Positions 28,848-39,099 are shown, numbered from the stretch's first letter. The stretch: 64,000 nt of DNA from Corynebacterium canis (GCF_030408595.1 NZ_CP047080.1:1943247-2007246), one strand, 5' to 3'. Numbers and translations: made by a program. The notes: generated from the sequence alone by a model not told the origin.

Positions 28848-29723
28848 TTAGATATCTTCGTCCGGTAGCGTCAGGATCTCATTCCCGCTCTCCGTAATCA
28901 CGATCGTGTGTTCGAATTGAGCGGTAAATTTCCCGTCCTTATTCACCACGGTCCAGCCGTCATCCCAAATTTCGTACGGCAAATCACCAAGGTTAATCAT
29001 CGGCTCGATGGTCAGCGTCATGCCGGGTTCGAGCAGGTCATTATACACATTATTGTCGTAGTGCAGCACCACTAGCCCATTGTGAAAGGTCGGCCCCACG
29101 CCGTGCCCGGTGAAATCGCGCACCACCTGGTAGCCAAAACGCTTGGCATAAGATTCGATCACGCGTCCAATTACATTGAGCTCGCGCCCCGGCTTGGCCG
29201 CGCGGATCGCGCGCAGCGTGGCCTCCTTGGTTCGCTCCACCAGCAGCCGATGTTCCTCGCTCACCTCGCCCGCGAGAAAGGTGGCGTTGGTGTCGCCGTG
29301 CACACCGTTTTTAAAGGCGGTGACGTCGATATTTACGATGTCTCCGTCCTGGATCACGGTGCTATCCGGAATGCCGTGGCACACCACTTCATTGAGCGAG
29401 GTGCAGCAGCTTTTCGGGAACCCGCGGTAGCCCAGCGTCGAGGGATACGCGCCATGATCGCACATATATTCGTGAGCGATCCGGTCCAGCTCATCCGTGG
29501 TCACGCCCGGGGCCACGGCCCGCCCCGCCACCACCAAAGCATTCGCCGCAATCCGAGAAGCTTCGCGCATAGCTTCGATTGTTTCGGGGGTTTGGATCAC
29601 CGGTTCCCCCATCGCCTCGCGCACCGTGTCTTTCCACACGTATTCGGGGCGAACAATATGCTTGGGCACGGTGCGAATTGGGGTGGGTGTTCCGGGGGTG
29701 ACGCGGGCGCGAGTTTTAGACAT
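28848..29723 (-). CDS. map: Methionine aminopeptidase, type I with N-terminal extension
   Basis: About 291 residues from ATG 29723 ([15 protein letters not shown]); ATG 29732 adds three. Removes the initiator Met from nascent proteins. The metal ligands are visible in order: [30 protein letters not shown] and AQFEHTIV. The N-terminal 40 residues are a Pro-rich extension ([11 protein letters not shown]) typical of the actinobacterial MetAP1c class. It is directly followed by cobQ. Confidence 0.95.
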   Translation of the reverse strand: MSKTRARVTPGTPTPIRTVPKHIVRPEYVWKDTVREAMGEPVIQTPETIEAMREASRIAANALVVAGRAVAPGVTTDELDRIAHEYMCDHGAYPSTLGYRGFPKSCCTSLNEVVCHGIPDSTVIQDGDIVNIDVTAFKNGVHGDTNATFLAGEVSEEHRLLVERTKEATLRAIRAAKPGRELNVIGRVIESYAKRFGYQVVRDFTGHGVGPTFHNGLVVLHYDNNVYNDLLEPGMTLTIEPMINLGDLPYEIWDDGWTVVNKDGKFTAQFEHTIVITESGNEILTLPDEDI

Positions 29724-29732
29724 GACCACCAT

Positions 29733-30163
29733 CGTACTCACCCGCTTTCCGCACTCCGTTACGAATACCGTGCAGCCGCCGCAGACGACCGCTCGCCGCC
29801 GTGGCACGTGGGTTTTATCACGCGACCCGCAGGGGATTTTTGCCCCCGTTTGTGCTATTACCCTGCGGAAAGGTCTGATTTTTCCAGCGCTTCCGCGCGC
29901 GCCCATGCGGTGCCCGCGCCGCCGTTGAACGATTGTGCACAAGCAGTGCCGCACCAAGCAGGGAATTCCGCCCCGCGCCCCGCGCATTCCATGGCCGCTT
30001 TTCGACGCCCCGCCCCACACCGTTCAGACATATTTACGCGTGCGCAACAAGGCGTCGAAATCGTGAATTCGCCCCTTCGAACCCCGGCAAAGTGACCAGG
30101 CTAACACCCCCGTGCAATCGGGGCCGAAAACCCGCCGGCAGGATTGTGGCTACGCTCGGGCGC
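29733..30163. other. Divergent intergenic region map / CMD protein
   Basis: About 430 bases between divergent genes. The rightward frame at 29933-30163 runs into the CMD gene but has unlike codon use (Arg/Pro/Ala-rich), so I treat it as non-coding. It should contain both promoters; no regulator box was recognised. Confidence 0.5.
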
Positions 30164-30922
30164 ATGTCGATTCATGAACACGCTGAAGAATATTTTGAAA
30201 CGCTATTCCATAATCGGCGTTCGAGATTCCAAACATTGGACCCCGAACTCGCCGAGTTCTATGTGAACTTCGCTTATGGTGAGCTGATTGAGCAATCCGA
30301 GGACCTAGACACCCACGATCGCTTAATGACGCATTTGGCGGCATTAATAGCGTGCGGCTCAGAAAACATGTACATGGTGATGCTCGAGGCCGCCTTAAAC
30401 GTTGGGGTCACCCCGATCGAGATCAAGGAGATCCTCTACCAGGCTTCCGCCTATGTCGGCATGGGCCGGGTGTACGATTTCCTGCACATCACCAATAACG
30501 AGCTGCTACGCCGCGATGAAAAGCTGCCGCTTGCGGGTCAGGCCACGACCACGCCGGAGACCCGCAAAGCCGAAGGTGAGCGGCTGCAACGCGCCATTTT
30601 GGGCGACCAGGTCGTGGACGCGCTGCGCGCGAATACCGCACCGGATATGCACCACGTGCTGGACTATATTTCCGATAATGTGTTCGGGGATTTGTATAGC
30701 CGGACGGGCATCGGCCGGCCCATGCGGGAATTGCTTACCCTTTCGATGCTGGTTGCGCTCGGCGGCTGCGAATCGCAGCTGCGCTCCCATATCGCGGCAA
30801 ATATCAATGTGGGCAATAGCCGCGCCAAAATGGTCACCTGCGTCACCCAGCTGCTGCCGATCATCGGCTACCCGCGCACCCTGAATGGCCTGCGCGTGAT
30901 CGCCGAAACCGCCACCGATTAG
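30164..30922 (+). CDS. Carboxymuconolactone decarboxylase-like protein, two CMD repeats
   Basis: About 252 residues from ATG 30164. Two copies of the CMD/AhpD helical fold are visible: residues about 35-110 (TLAALIACGSENMYMVMLEAALNVGVTPIEIKEILYQASAYVGMGR) and 170-250 (RELLTLSMLVALGGCESQLRSHIAANINVGNSRAKMVTCVTQLLPIIGYPR). Neither repeat has the CxxC pair of AhpD, so peroxidase activity is unlikely; a lactone decarboxylase-like or redox-unrelated role is more probable. It is convergent with the next gene, stops overlapping by 4 bases. Confidence 0.85.
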   Translation: MSIHEHAEEYFETLFHNRRSRFQTLDPELAEFYVNFAYGELIEQSEDLDTHDRLMTHLAALIACGSENMYMVMLEAALNVGVTPIEIKEILYQASAYVGMGRVYDFLHITNNELLRRDEKLPLAGQATTTPETRKAEGERLQRAILGDQVVDALRANTAPDMHHVLDYISDNVFGDLYSRTGIGRPMRELLTLSMLVALGGCESQLRSHIAANINVGNSRAKMVTCVTQLLPIIGYPRTLNGLRVIAETATD

Positions 30923-31368
30923 GTAAGCAACGAGCCAAGGTAGGTGGTGGGTTTCCCGCCCGCCGCACGCAACGCGGCTTCCCGGGTGGCGCGCTCCAAC
31001 ACGCCAATCGTCTCATCCAACAAACATTCGGTATCGGCGTAGGTTCTCAGCTCGGCCAGATGCGCTTGCGCCTTAGTTAGTGTATCCACCACATCAACGT
31101 CGATGGCTTCCAAACTGGCCAGGTACGCCAAGTGGGTACCCTGTGCCCCCACATAACGGTAATCGTCGTGCGTGGGGGCGACCGGCGCGGCGTCGATACG
31201 CTGCCGCTCGCGGGCCAGAAATTCCACCAGAACGCGCAATGCACGATGCTGCCGGACCCGCGCCCGCATGAGTTCTTGTCGTTGCGACACTTTCGCGGAC
31301 ACCCCCGCCCCGTACAGCACGCCCACAAACCCCGCCACCAGCGAAACCACAACCATCACCATGCCCAT
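30919..31368 (-). CDS. Unknown membrane-anchored protein
   Basis: 149 residues. One N-terminal hydrophobic helix (residues 3-22) is followed by a long helical, Arg/Glu/Ala-rich region that probably forms a coiled coil (about 28-60 and 85-130). No family recognised. It lies 73 bases downstream of the penicillin-binding lipoprotein on the same strand and may be co-expressed with it, which would suit an envelope role. Confidence 0.6.
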   Translation of the reverse strand: MGMVMVVVSLVAGFVGVLYGAGVSAKVSQRQELMRARVRQHRALRVLVEFLARERQRIDAAPVAPTHDDYRYVGAQGTHLAYLASLEAIDVDVVDTLTKAQAHLAELRTYADTECLLDETIGVLERATREAALRAAGGKPTTYLGSLLT

Positions 31369-31441
31369 AGCTTAGCTGCTACTCAGTCGCGGGTAGCGTC
31401 ACGACGCCGCGGCCACCACCCGCCGCGGCACGCATCGCGCG

Positions 31442-33250
31442 CTACCTTGCCCCGGCGTCCATGGTCTTAAAAAAGTGGTCCGTGATCGCAACGGCGGACT
31501 CCGAGCCCCCGCCGAGTACGACCAAAGTTGCGAAGGCCACGTCGTCGCGATAACCGGCGAACCACGCGTGCGAACCACCGGTGATTTCCGCCTCGCCGGT
31601 CTTGCCGCGGATCTCCCCGCCCGCACCCATGCCGCGCGCGGTGCCGCTGGTGACCACGGAACGCATCATGCGGCGCAGGCCCTCGATGGACTCCGGAGAC
31701 GGCGGATCGACCTGCTCGCTGATCTTGGTCTCATGCCCCGGCACCAGGTACGGAACGGGCGTCTGACCATGCGCGGCGGTGGCCGCCACCAGCGCCATGC
31801 CAAACGGGCTGGCCAGGTCCTTGCCTTGGCCGAAACCGGCCTCCACGCGGTCGACCAATTCCTCACCGGTGGGCACGGCCCCGGTAATGGTATTCACGCC
31901 CTCGATTTCGTAATCCAGTCCGAGACCGAATTGCTTGGCCGTGTGTTCTAATTCCCCGGGCTCCAGGCGGGAGGAAATATCTGCAAAACTGGTGTTACAG
32001 GAGGCCGCAAAGGCGGATTCCATGGGCACATTTCCGCGCGAAAACTGGTTATAGTTGGTCACAATCCGATGCCCGATTTCCATGGTTCCGGGGCACGGCA
32101 CGATGCTATCGGGGGTGAGATCTTCATCCATAATCCCGGCCGCGGCTGTGATGATCTTAAACGTCGAGCCGGGCGGATATTGGCCCATCAGCGCCACATC
32201 GCCGTCTTCGTCGGCCTTCTGCGTCTGGGCCACCGCCAGGATTTCCCCGGTGGAGGGACGGATGGCCACCATCATGGCCTTCATTTCTTTCCGCAGATCA
32301 ACGGCCTGTTGGGCGGCCCGCTGAATATTGTGGTCGATGCTGATGCGCACGGCCGGGGCGGGTTGTGGGGCGTGGACCTCCAGGGCGTCGATAAGCGCGC
32401 CGTGGGAATTCACTGCGGCGACCTGCCAACCGTTGGCCCCCTCAAGGTCCTTATTCACCACCTTTTCCACGCGGGAAATAATATCGGGGGCGAAATTGGG
32501 GTCGGCGCGCACCATAGCGGCCTCCTCATGTACCGTCACGCCGGGCACCCCGCGCAATTCATCGGCGATAATTTTGCCCTGCGTATCATTAACAACGGCG
32601 ACGGAATACGGGCCCTTCATGTCCTTGAGCTTCGCTTCTAAGTCCGAACTGCTCACCTGCGGCACCGTATCGTCACGCCCGTGCGCGCTTCTCAACGCCT
32701 CGGCCACGCGCGCCGCGGCACCCGCAACGTTGTCCGCTTCGGTGGGGTTCAAAAGCACGCGGTGCACCACCCCGGGGGCGAGGATCTCCGCGCCGTCGCT
32801 ACTAATCACGCTGGCACGCTCGGCGGGAATGGCCCGCAGCTCCAAATGCTGATTCGCACCTAGTTTCGAATGGAGGATGGTTGGCTGCCAGCGGACCGCC
32901 CACTGGCCCTTCGTCTGGCTCAACGTCATCTCGGCGGTGTAGCTGTAGGTGCGGTCCTTGGGCAAATCCCAGGTCAGCGTGTACGTTGCGGTGGCCAACG
33001 ACTCCCGGGTTTGCACGCGTTCGATCTTGGTTTCGAGCCCTTCCGCCTGCATGCCGGACCAGGAATCCGCAAGCACGCTGCGCGCCACATCGGGCTGATC
33101 GGACATCTCCGCGGCGATCCCCATATCCCCGCGCGACATCGCGGCAAGGAACTCCTCCACCACGGGGTCCGCCGCATCAGGTTTCGGCGTGCAGGCCGTC
33201 GATGCACCCAAGATTCCCAGCACACAAACGATTCCCAGCACACGTTTCAT
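31442..33250 (-). CDS. Penicillin-binding lipoprotein (class B transpeptidase, MecA-N type)
   Basis: 602 residues. Signal peptide with a lipobox ending at Cys20 (ASTAC). Residues about 27-125 form an NTF2-like MecA-N domain, 140-290 a dimerisation-like domain, and 300-600 the transpeptidase: STFK with active Ser362, SCN (417-419), and KTG (550-552). It crosslinks peptidoglycan and matches the mycobacterial PBP-lipo, which lies in the same neighbourhood there. All catalytic motifs are intact. Confidence 0.92.
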   Translation of the reverse strand: MKRVLGIVCVLGILGASTACTPKPDAADPVVEEFLAAMSRGDMGIAAEMSDQPDVARSVLADSWSGMQAEGLETKIERVQTRESLATATYTLTWDLPKDRTYSYTAEMTLSQTKGQWAVRWQPTILHSKLGANQHLELRAIPAERASVISSDGAEILAPGVVHRVLLNPTEADNVAGAAARVAEALRSAHGRDDTVPQVSSSDLEAKLKDMKGPYSVAVVNDTQGKIIADELRGVPGVTVHEEAAMVRADPNFAPDIISRVEKVVNKDLEGANGWQVAAVNSHGALIDALEVHAPQPAPAVRISIDHNIQRAAQQAVDLRKEMKAMMVAIRPSTGEILAVAQTQKADEDGDVALMGQYPPGSTFKIITAAAGIMDEDLTPDSIVPCPGTMEIGHRIVTNYNQFSRGNVPMESAFAASCNTSFADISSRLEPGELEHTAKQFGLGLDYEIEGVNTITGAVPTGEELVDRVEAGFGQGKDLASPFGMALVAATAAHGQTPVPYLVPGHETKISEQVDPPSPESIEGLRRMMRSVVTSGTARGMGAGGEIRGKTGEAEITGGSHAWFAGYRDDVAFATLVVLGGGSESAVAITDHFFKTMDAGAR

Positions 33251-33377
33251 GCGCTCACGCTAACACCTCGGCGGGCCCGTTGGGTGGGGCCACACCGAGG
33301 CAATAAGGAACTCATTGAGCCTTAACTCAGCTTCCCGCACGGCCCGCTAGAAAACAGCAAAACCGCTGCTAGCGCTG

Positions 33378-35990
33378 CTACTCGTATGCCTCCCCCTCCG
33401 CCTCTAGGTGCTGGATCCGCTGATACAGCTCGCGGGCGTCTTGGGCGGTCCTCGCATTCTCCCAACTCTTACCTTCAAGCAGGCTCAGGCTGCGCAATAC
33501 GTAATTCTTCGCCGCGGGAATGTTTGCGGCCTGGAGCTGCGCGTGCGCCGCGGTATTCAATGCGCGCGCCGCGTAACGCTCGTAACCCAACGCAAGAAAT
33601 TCATCCGCCGCCCGCTCGAGATAACCCATCGCGTCCTGCAATCGGCGGCACCGCAAGGCGATAAGGCCATGGTCCTCCAAATTGTCCGCGCGGTAGTATT
33701 CGGCGCCATGCGTCTCATCGGTTAAATGTTTGATCAGCAGGTCGAGGCGGCGGCGGAGCAGATTCTCCACATAGTCGGCGGTGGACTCGTCGATCATGGC
33801 CGGCTGCTCGGAGCGAACAAGGGCCACGTTCATCAGAATGCGGCACGCCTCTTTGACGGCGTTTTTGAACTTATGTTGGGCGCTTTCATCGACCGTGGCT
33901 TCGGCCTGAACCTCAAGCAACATAGACTCGGCCGCGGCGACCAGCTGATCCCCAACTGCGAAACAACGTTCGTACTCGCGGTCGGCGTGGAAACCATTCA
34001 AGGCCTGGTCTAAGGCGCTCACCTTTTGCTCCGCGGTCTGCGCCAACTCCGCAAGCCGCAACGCCTCGTGAGCGGCCGCGGTATCCAGATCCGCTTCGCT
34101 CAGCGCGCGGACCAGCAACTCGCGCAGCGTAATCGTCTGCTGCACCAGCTGCTCCGGGGTGTGCCGCACGGTGGCGGCACCGGAGGGGAAATCGATCGCA
34201 TGTTGCAGGGCCGCCAGGGCCGTATGCGCCACCTCGGCGGCCTCCGACCATTGCTCCTGATTCAACAGGCCATGCACCAATAAAATGGCGGAATCGAGTT
34301 GCACCCGCAGCAGACCGCAGGCCGCGGCCAGATTCAACCGGTGCCGCGCCGCCTCGCAGCATTCCGCAAAATAACCCGCCATCAGCGCCGTCACCGCAAG
34401 CACGCGCAGGGCAATCAATCGCACGCTGATCGGCTCCTCGCTGGGGGTGCGCATCGCACGATCCGCGGCCCGCGCCGCCTCCATATAATTATCCGCCGCG
34501 AGCAGCCGGTGCGCCTCCAAGAGGTACTGCCGCGCCGGTTCGCGTTCCGCGGCGGTATCTATATCCACATCGCAAGTGAAATCGAGCCGGTAGCTAAAGA
34601 TCGAAGGCATGGACGTGCCCAGGGCCGCGTGCTCTGCCACCAGCTGCTCTTCCGTCAACTCCCGCCACGGGCCGTGAATATCGATTGCCACAATCGGCGG
34701 CTGCTCCTCGGCCGCCGCGTCACCGTCCGCCGGATTCTCCGGCGTGCCGTCCGCGGCATCCTCGGGCGCGACGCCGAGCGCGGATTGCAGCCGATAATCG
34801 GTGTTTACCGGCGAGAACTGCCCGGAAACGTCCGCGAGGGCATCGGTATCGTGGAACACTGGCGCGGGCTCGAGGTGATAGAGCTGGTGCGTCACCTCGG
34901 CGACCTGATGCGGGTGTTCCAGCCCCGGCCGCGCATCGAACATGGCGGCGATTTTAAGGGCGAGCTGGGCGCACCATTCGTGCGCCTCGGCCATGGTCGG
35001 ATTAGCCAAGTCAGGCACGCGCACCCACGGCAGGGATTGCCCGGGCAGCGTGATATCCAGGCGCTCTTGTTGATCCGGCTGCGCAGCGAACACACGGGCG
35101 GATGCGGTGGCGATTTCCATAAGCACGATCGGCGTCTCCGCCTCCAGCCACCACGGCAGGAATCGGGTGACCAGCTCCAGCCCACGCTGCAGACGTTGCG
35201 GACGCCCCGCGGACCCAGACAATTCCAGGTAGAACAAATGTTGGTGAAAGTGTTTGAGAAAATGGGCGCGCTGGCTATTGCGCTGCATGGCCCGAACGTG
35301 CGCGGGCCACGCCTTCGCATCGTTGCCGGTGCGCAACCATGGCACCAACATATGGCTATACATGTTTTCCGGCTGCGCTGAACAGTAGCTTTCCGAACTC
35401 GCAAGCGCGCGATTGCCCACCTCGACGGCTTCCTCCCAGCGACCGCGCTGCGTCAAATAGCCCACCTCATGCTGCGGGTCGCACGCGGCGCAATCGGAAA
35501 GATCGGACTTATCTGCGAGCTGCCACTTGCGGTACGCTTCCTCGGCGTCCTCGACCCTGCCCAAGGTGGTATACATATAGTATTCGCGCAGATAGTAAGG
35601 CTTTAACGAGTCACCCAAGCCTTGGTAATACTCGCGCATTTGGTCTAGCGTTCGAAAGCACTCATCCGCGGGCACCTGGGGGATTTCCCGCAATACCAGC
35701 ATTAAATATTTGAAGTACCAGCCGAATGATCGCTGCATACTTTCCGTTACCAAATCTGGGCGTTCCTTGCGCCGCTTATCCACCCACATAAATGGCGCAA
35801 CCATTCGAGTGACCTCACCGCCCAAGGTAAACGCGACGGCCAATTGCATGTAGCACACCAGCTCCTCGCGTTCTAAACCTTCCGCTCCGGCGCGCCGCGC
35901 CGCCTCCGCCCACAACGCCGAACACTTCTTCCCGTAAGGGGTTTCGTGGGCTAATGCCATTAGATCTTGCACAGACTCGTGTTCAAACAT
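33378..35990 (-). CDS. Very large helical-repeat (TPR-like) protein
   Basis: 870 residues, almost wholly helical, with many Ala/Leu/Trp/Tyr positions spaced as in TPR solenoids (for example YHLREYYMYTTLGRVEDAEEAYRKW-like, VEVGNRALASSESY, YLERAADEFLALGYERYAARALNTAAHAQLQA near the C-terminus). There is an acidic, low-complexity stretch near residues 405-440. An AGGA sequence lies seven bases before the start. It lies 66 bases after the Hsp90-like gene on the same strand, so the two should be co-transcribed. Function unknown; a partner or client scaffold of the Hsp90-like protein is inferred. Confidence 0.7.
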   Translation of the reverse strand: MFEHESVQDLMALAHETPYGKKCSALWAEAARRAGAEGLEREELVCYMQLAVAFTLGGEVTRMVAPFMWVDKRRKERPDLVTESMQRSFGWYFKYLMLVLREIPQVPADECFRTLDQMREYYQGLGDSLKPYYLREYYMYTTLGRVEDAEEAYRKWQLADKSDLSDCAACDPQHEVGYLTQRGRWEEAVEVGNRALASSESYCSAQPENMYSHMLVPWLRTGNDAKAWPAHVRAMQRNSQRAHFLKHFHQHLFYLELSGSAGRPQRLQRGLELVTRFLPWWLEAETPIVLMEIATASARVFAAQPDQQERLDITLPGQSLPWVRVPDLANPTMAEAHEWCAQLALKIAAMFDARPGLEHPHQVAEVTHQLYHLEPAPVFHDTDALADVSGQFSPVNTDYRLQSALGVAPEDAADGTPENPADGDAAAEEQPPIVAIDIHGPWRELTEEQLVAEHAALGTSMPSIFSYRLDFTCDVDIDTAAEREPARQYLLEAHRLLAADNYMEAARAADRAMRTPSEEPISVRLIALRVLAVTALMAGYFAECCEAARHRLNLAAACGLLRVQLDSAILLVHGLLNQEQWSEAAEVAHTALAALQHAIDFPSGAATVRHTPEQLVQQTITLRELLVRALSEADLDTAAAHEALRLAELAQTAEQKVSALDQALNGFHADREYERCFAVGDQLVAAAESMLLEVQAEATVDESAQHKFKNAVKEACRILMNVALVRSEQPAMIDESTADYVENLLRRRLDLLIKHLTDETHGAEYYRADNLEDHGLIALRCRRLQDAMGYLERAADEFLALGYERYAARALNTAAHAQLQAANIPAAKNYVLRSLSLLEGKSWENARTAQDARELYQRIQHLEAEGEAYE

Positions 35991-36056
35991 GCATTTGTCC
36001 TTGTTTTAGCTTGTCGACGCCGCGCCTACGCCACCGGTCACGCGCGAAGCCACCGC

Positions 36057-37901
36057 CTACAACGCGGTGGAAATCAACGATGTATACACTTCGGATGCCC
36101 AGGCGCGCGCCTGCGGATTCATCGGATGGTTGCCCGCCAGCAACGCCTGCACATACAAACCCCGCAACGCCGCCACCACAAGCGGCGAATCCACCGCCGC
36201 CAGCAATTGATGCGCCAGCGGCGAACTACCATTGATCACCAATTGTGGTTTATCGGGCGCGCTGACGGTGCCGGATCCGCCGTGTTGCGCGGCGTCGGCA
36301 AGCACGTCCAAAATGCCTTCTAACCCGCTTTCACCTGGGGCATTGCGCGCCGCATCCTCAACCACACCGGCGGCAGCGGCGGCCTGCGGCAGGTATAGCA
36401 CCGGGATCGTCGCCGGCTTGAAATCGCGCAAAATCACCGTCACGCCCTGGCCCGTCAACGCCTGATGGCAGGCGTGCAACAAGGGCAAAAACCGAGCCTC
36501 CTCCACCGGGTCGGAGGGGAGCATAGCGCCGACGATATCGTTGATATTGACCTCGACGATGCGCTGCTCTGGGTGGTCAAGGCGCAGCTGCTCCAGTATC
36601 TCCTCATCAAACGCGTACCCCGCATTGAGCACTTGCAAGCCGTTGGCGGCGGCGATCGGCAGCAATGCCCGGTATTGCTGATCTGTTCGAGTAAAGCGAA
36701 GCGCGCCATCGGCCATAAGATCCTGCAACGTATTCAAACCAAACGTGGTTTCGAAAGGAACGGAACGCACTACGAGGTCCCGCGTTTGCGCATCCGTAAT
36801 CGCCAAAGCCTTCAAACCGTTAATGTGCAAACCGATGAAACGTGCGAAACGATACTGATCCACTTGCGCCAAGTTCGCGAGCCATTCGCGCACGGCATCG
36901 CCCAATGCCTCCCGCGTTTCCAGCAATAACGAGTCCTCGAACAAAGCATCGCGCGATGCCGTTGGCTGCAGATAATCGGTATTGCCCACCACGCGCACGA
37001 AATACGCCCACTCAGGCAGCAAATCCGTCACCTTATTGCTAAGCAGCATGCGCCTGAGGTACAAGCGGTGGCGTGTGGAACGCCCCGGGTGCGCGCCTTC
37101 CGAAAGCACAAACGCCGTGCCCCTAAACCCGGCCACCGGAACATCCAGCGGGATGATATCGAAGGGTTCGAAACCGAAATTATCGCTGCACCATTGCCGT
37201 TGCGCGAGCGCCGAGGCCTCCCACACCGGCACCCGGCCCTTGCCAAATGCGCCGATGGGCTCCGGATCCGTGCCGGGCCGTTCCACCGTCAGTTCGATTG
37301 GCAGAAACTCGCCGTAACGTTCGATCAGATCGCGCATGTCACGATAATTGAAGCCGCGCTCGCCAGGAAGACTGCGCAGCACGATGGTGGTGCCGTGCGC
37401 CAGGCGCGCTAGTTCTGCCGGCAGCTCCGCAGCGCCGAGCTCCGTGACGGTCCACGTGCCCCGCGCGTTGCCCTGCCACCGTACCGGACGCGCACCCTCG
37501 CGAGCCGAACGTGAGTACACCACGATCTCATCCGTCACCATAAAACACGAAAGCAATCCGATGCCGAACTGCCCGAGATAGTCACTGCGTCCGAGGCCGA
37601 ATTCATCGCGTTTCGACGACCCGCCGATCGTCGCCAGCAGCCGCTTCGCCTCCGCCTCGCCGAGGCCGATCCCATTATCCGTAATGCGCAAGGTGGTGCC
37701 ATCCACCACGAATCGAACACGTCCGCGAACACTGCCGCCGGTCTCGGATGCCGCAGCGGTCACCGCATCCATACCGTTTTGCAAGAGTTCCCGAACGTAC
37801 ACGTCCTTTCCGGAATATAGATTCCGAGATAACAATTCAACGATGCCGCCAAGGTCTACACGAAACCTCTCCTCGCGGAGGTTTTCACTTGATTTGGACA
37901 C
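36057..37901 (-). CDS. Hsp90-like GHKL ATPase (HtpG-related)
   Basis: 614 residues. The N-terminal ATPase of the Hsp90/GHKL class is clear: ELLQNGMDAV (Glu, Asn and Asp of the N-box, near residues 38-47), DNGIGLGEAEAKRLLATIGGSSK, and GQFGIGLLSCFMV. A middle domain follows (RLYLRRMLLSNKVTDLLPEW, then VGNTDYLQPTASRD, where the Arg-loop lies). The C-terminal third is unlike canonical HtpG. It starts with GTG preceded by GAGG at a five-base spacing. It is paired with a large helical-repeat gene downstream. Confidence 0.85.
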   Translation of the reverse strand: MSKSSENLREERFRVDLGGIVELLSRNLYSGKDVYVRELLQNGMDAVTAAASETGGSVRGRVRFVVDGTTLRITDNGIGLGEAEAKRLLATIGGSSKRDEFGLGRSDYLGQFGIGLLSCFMVTDEIVVYSRSAREGARPVRWQGNARGTWTVTELGAAELPAELARLAHGTTIVLRSLPGERGFNYRDMRDLIERYGEFLPIELTVERPGTDPEPIGAFGKGRVPVWEASALAQRQWCSDNFGFEPFDIIPLDVPVAGFRGTAFVLSEGAHPGRSTRHRLYLRRMLLSNKVTDLLPEWAYFVRVVGNTDYLQPTASRDALFEDSLLLETREALGDAVREWLANLAQVDQYRFARFIGLHINGLKALAITDAQTRDLVVRSVPFETTFGLNTLQDLMADGALRFTRTDQQYRALLPIAAANGLQVLNAGYAFDEEILEQLRLDHPEQRIVEVNINDIVGAMLPSDPVEEARFLPLLHACHQALTGQGVTVILRDFKPATIPVLYLPQAAAAAGVVEDAARNAPGESGLEGILDVLADAAQHGGSGTVSAPDKPQLVINGSSPLAHQLLAAVDSPLVVAALRGLYVQALLAGNHPMNPQARAWASEVYTSLISTAL

Positions 37902-37990
37902 GATAACCTCATAGTTTCTGCGTGATAATCTGCTGGTTTCACTTGCGTGCTAGCGGGGAAACAAACAATGCCGCCGCGTCATTGCAGAAA

Positions 37991-38016
37991 GAAAATGCAC
38001 CGTGGAAATGGTGCAT
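37991..38016 (-). terminator. Intrinsic terminator after YbjN-like gene
   Basis: On the minus strand ATGCACC-ATTTCCAC-GGTGCAT forms a seven-pair hairpin followed by TTTTC. It lies about 60 bases past the stop of the YbjN-like gene and before the Hsp90 promoter. Confidence 0.6.
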
Positions 38017-38073
38017 CGTATTCCTTGTTGGCAGTAGATATACTGATGGTTGACGTTAAGAACGTATAAACTC

Positions 38074-38532
38074 TCATTTTAGGGGGCGCGGGAAATTAAA
38101 CAATTTGCAAAATGATTCCATATGATGAATTTGCGCCTCGATCCCTACGCGCAACCATTCACGAAGCTGCGCATCAGTGGCACCAAACTTTATGCGATAA
38201 CAATGCTCCGAAATCACCGCAAGTAGTTCTCCATCTACCACTTTCGTCACTTTGCAGGTCCCGATGGTACCCACCACATTCCGATCTTGAACCCAAGCCC
38301 ACAATTCTCCCCAGCGTTCTTGCCCTATATCAGGATTCGGATAACCCGCCCTTATAAACATATATTCATCCTGGTATGTGCTAACATTGCAAGCGAACCC
38401 GGACACATTCGCTACTACGGTACCCTTTTGCATTTCAAATAAGCAATCAATTTCGCGAAAGTATTGCTGGATGCGCTCCATCGTCACAGGTTGCGGCTTT
38501 GAACCAGCGCCTGCATCATCGAACCATGCCAT
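38074..38532 (-). CDS. YbjN-domain protein
   Basis: About 152 residues from ATG 38532. The sequence has the YbjN/type III-chaperone-like layout: an N-terminal helix with TMERIQQYFREID, a beta-sheet of GTVVANVSGF and DEYMFIRAGYPNP, and a C-terminal VGIEAQIHHMESFCK helix region. YbjN proteins are small putative chaperones or regulators in actinobacteria, of unclear role. AT-richer than neighbours. It follows the related, frameshifted gene by a few bases, so they form a tandem pair. Confidence 0.75.
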   Translation of the reverse strand: MAWFDDAGAGSKPQPVTMERIQQYFREIDCLFEMQKGTVVANVSGFACNVSTYQDEYMFIRAGYPNPDIGQERWGELWAWVQDRNVVGTIGTCKVTKVVDGELLAVISEHCYRIKFGATDAQLREWLRVGIEAQIHHMESFCKLFNFPRPLK

Positions 38533-38534
38533 GA

Positions 38535-38989
38535 CTACACCTCGCCCTCGTTTCCAGGATCCCAAGTAACCAGATCTGGAAACATTTTTCGCAATTCATG
38601 CTCGACCCACACCGTGGTTTGCATAACTTCAAATGCAATATCATCCAATTGTTCATCAGTAAGGCCGGAACCTATCGGCATGCAATACTCATACGCCAAG
38701 CGCCCCGAATCGTCTTTGTCGTACAGAATAAAAAACTTAGGAAAATATACGGTTTGAATATGTAGAACGGCGATAAAATCCTGCAGCCTTGTGATAGTTT
38801 CAGCATCCGAGCAACGCCGCGCCAAGCCCCATAGATTCGAAGCATTCCGAGAGGTTTTATTATTTCGAAATTGAAGTAAAGCCCAACTAACGGTAAGGAA
38901 AGGTCGCCGTCATCGTCCAGGCTGCAGTCAAGGTTGTTGTTTTTTAGCAACGCCTCAATTCGATTCATGGTCACTGCGGGAACCGTCAC
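38535..38989 (-). pseudogene. YbjN-like gene interrupted by a frameshift
   Basis: Two minus-strand frames make one YbjN-like protein. Residues from GTG 38989 (MTVPAVTMNRIEALL ... GMLRIYGAW) are in one frame; CSDAETITRLQDFI to the stop at 38535 are in another. The switch falls at a G run near 38828-38831 (minus-strand TATGGGGCTTGG). One extra G there would restore a continuous reading (IYGGLARRCSDAE). A lost base, a sequence error or a programmed -1 shift could all explain it. The joined protein would be about 150 residues, like its neighbour. Confidence 0.7.
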
Positions 38990-39099
38990 TTCGCACCCCT
39001 TCCGAGCATGCTATATATCCGAGAACGCAACCCAAATTAACACGCGCACCAGACACCCGCCGGAGATGTGTCGCACACTACTTCTAATGCCAGCAACGA

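Noticed and set aside
34299..35381. 360-codon frame opposite the large helical protein
   Set aside because: Arg-rich shadow of the coding strand; no ribosome-binding site.
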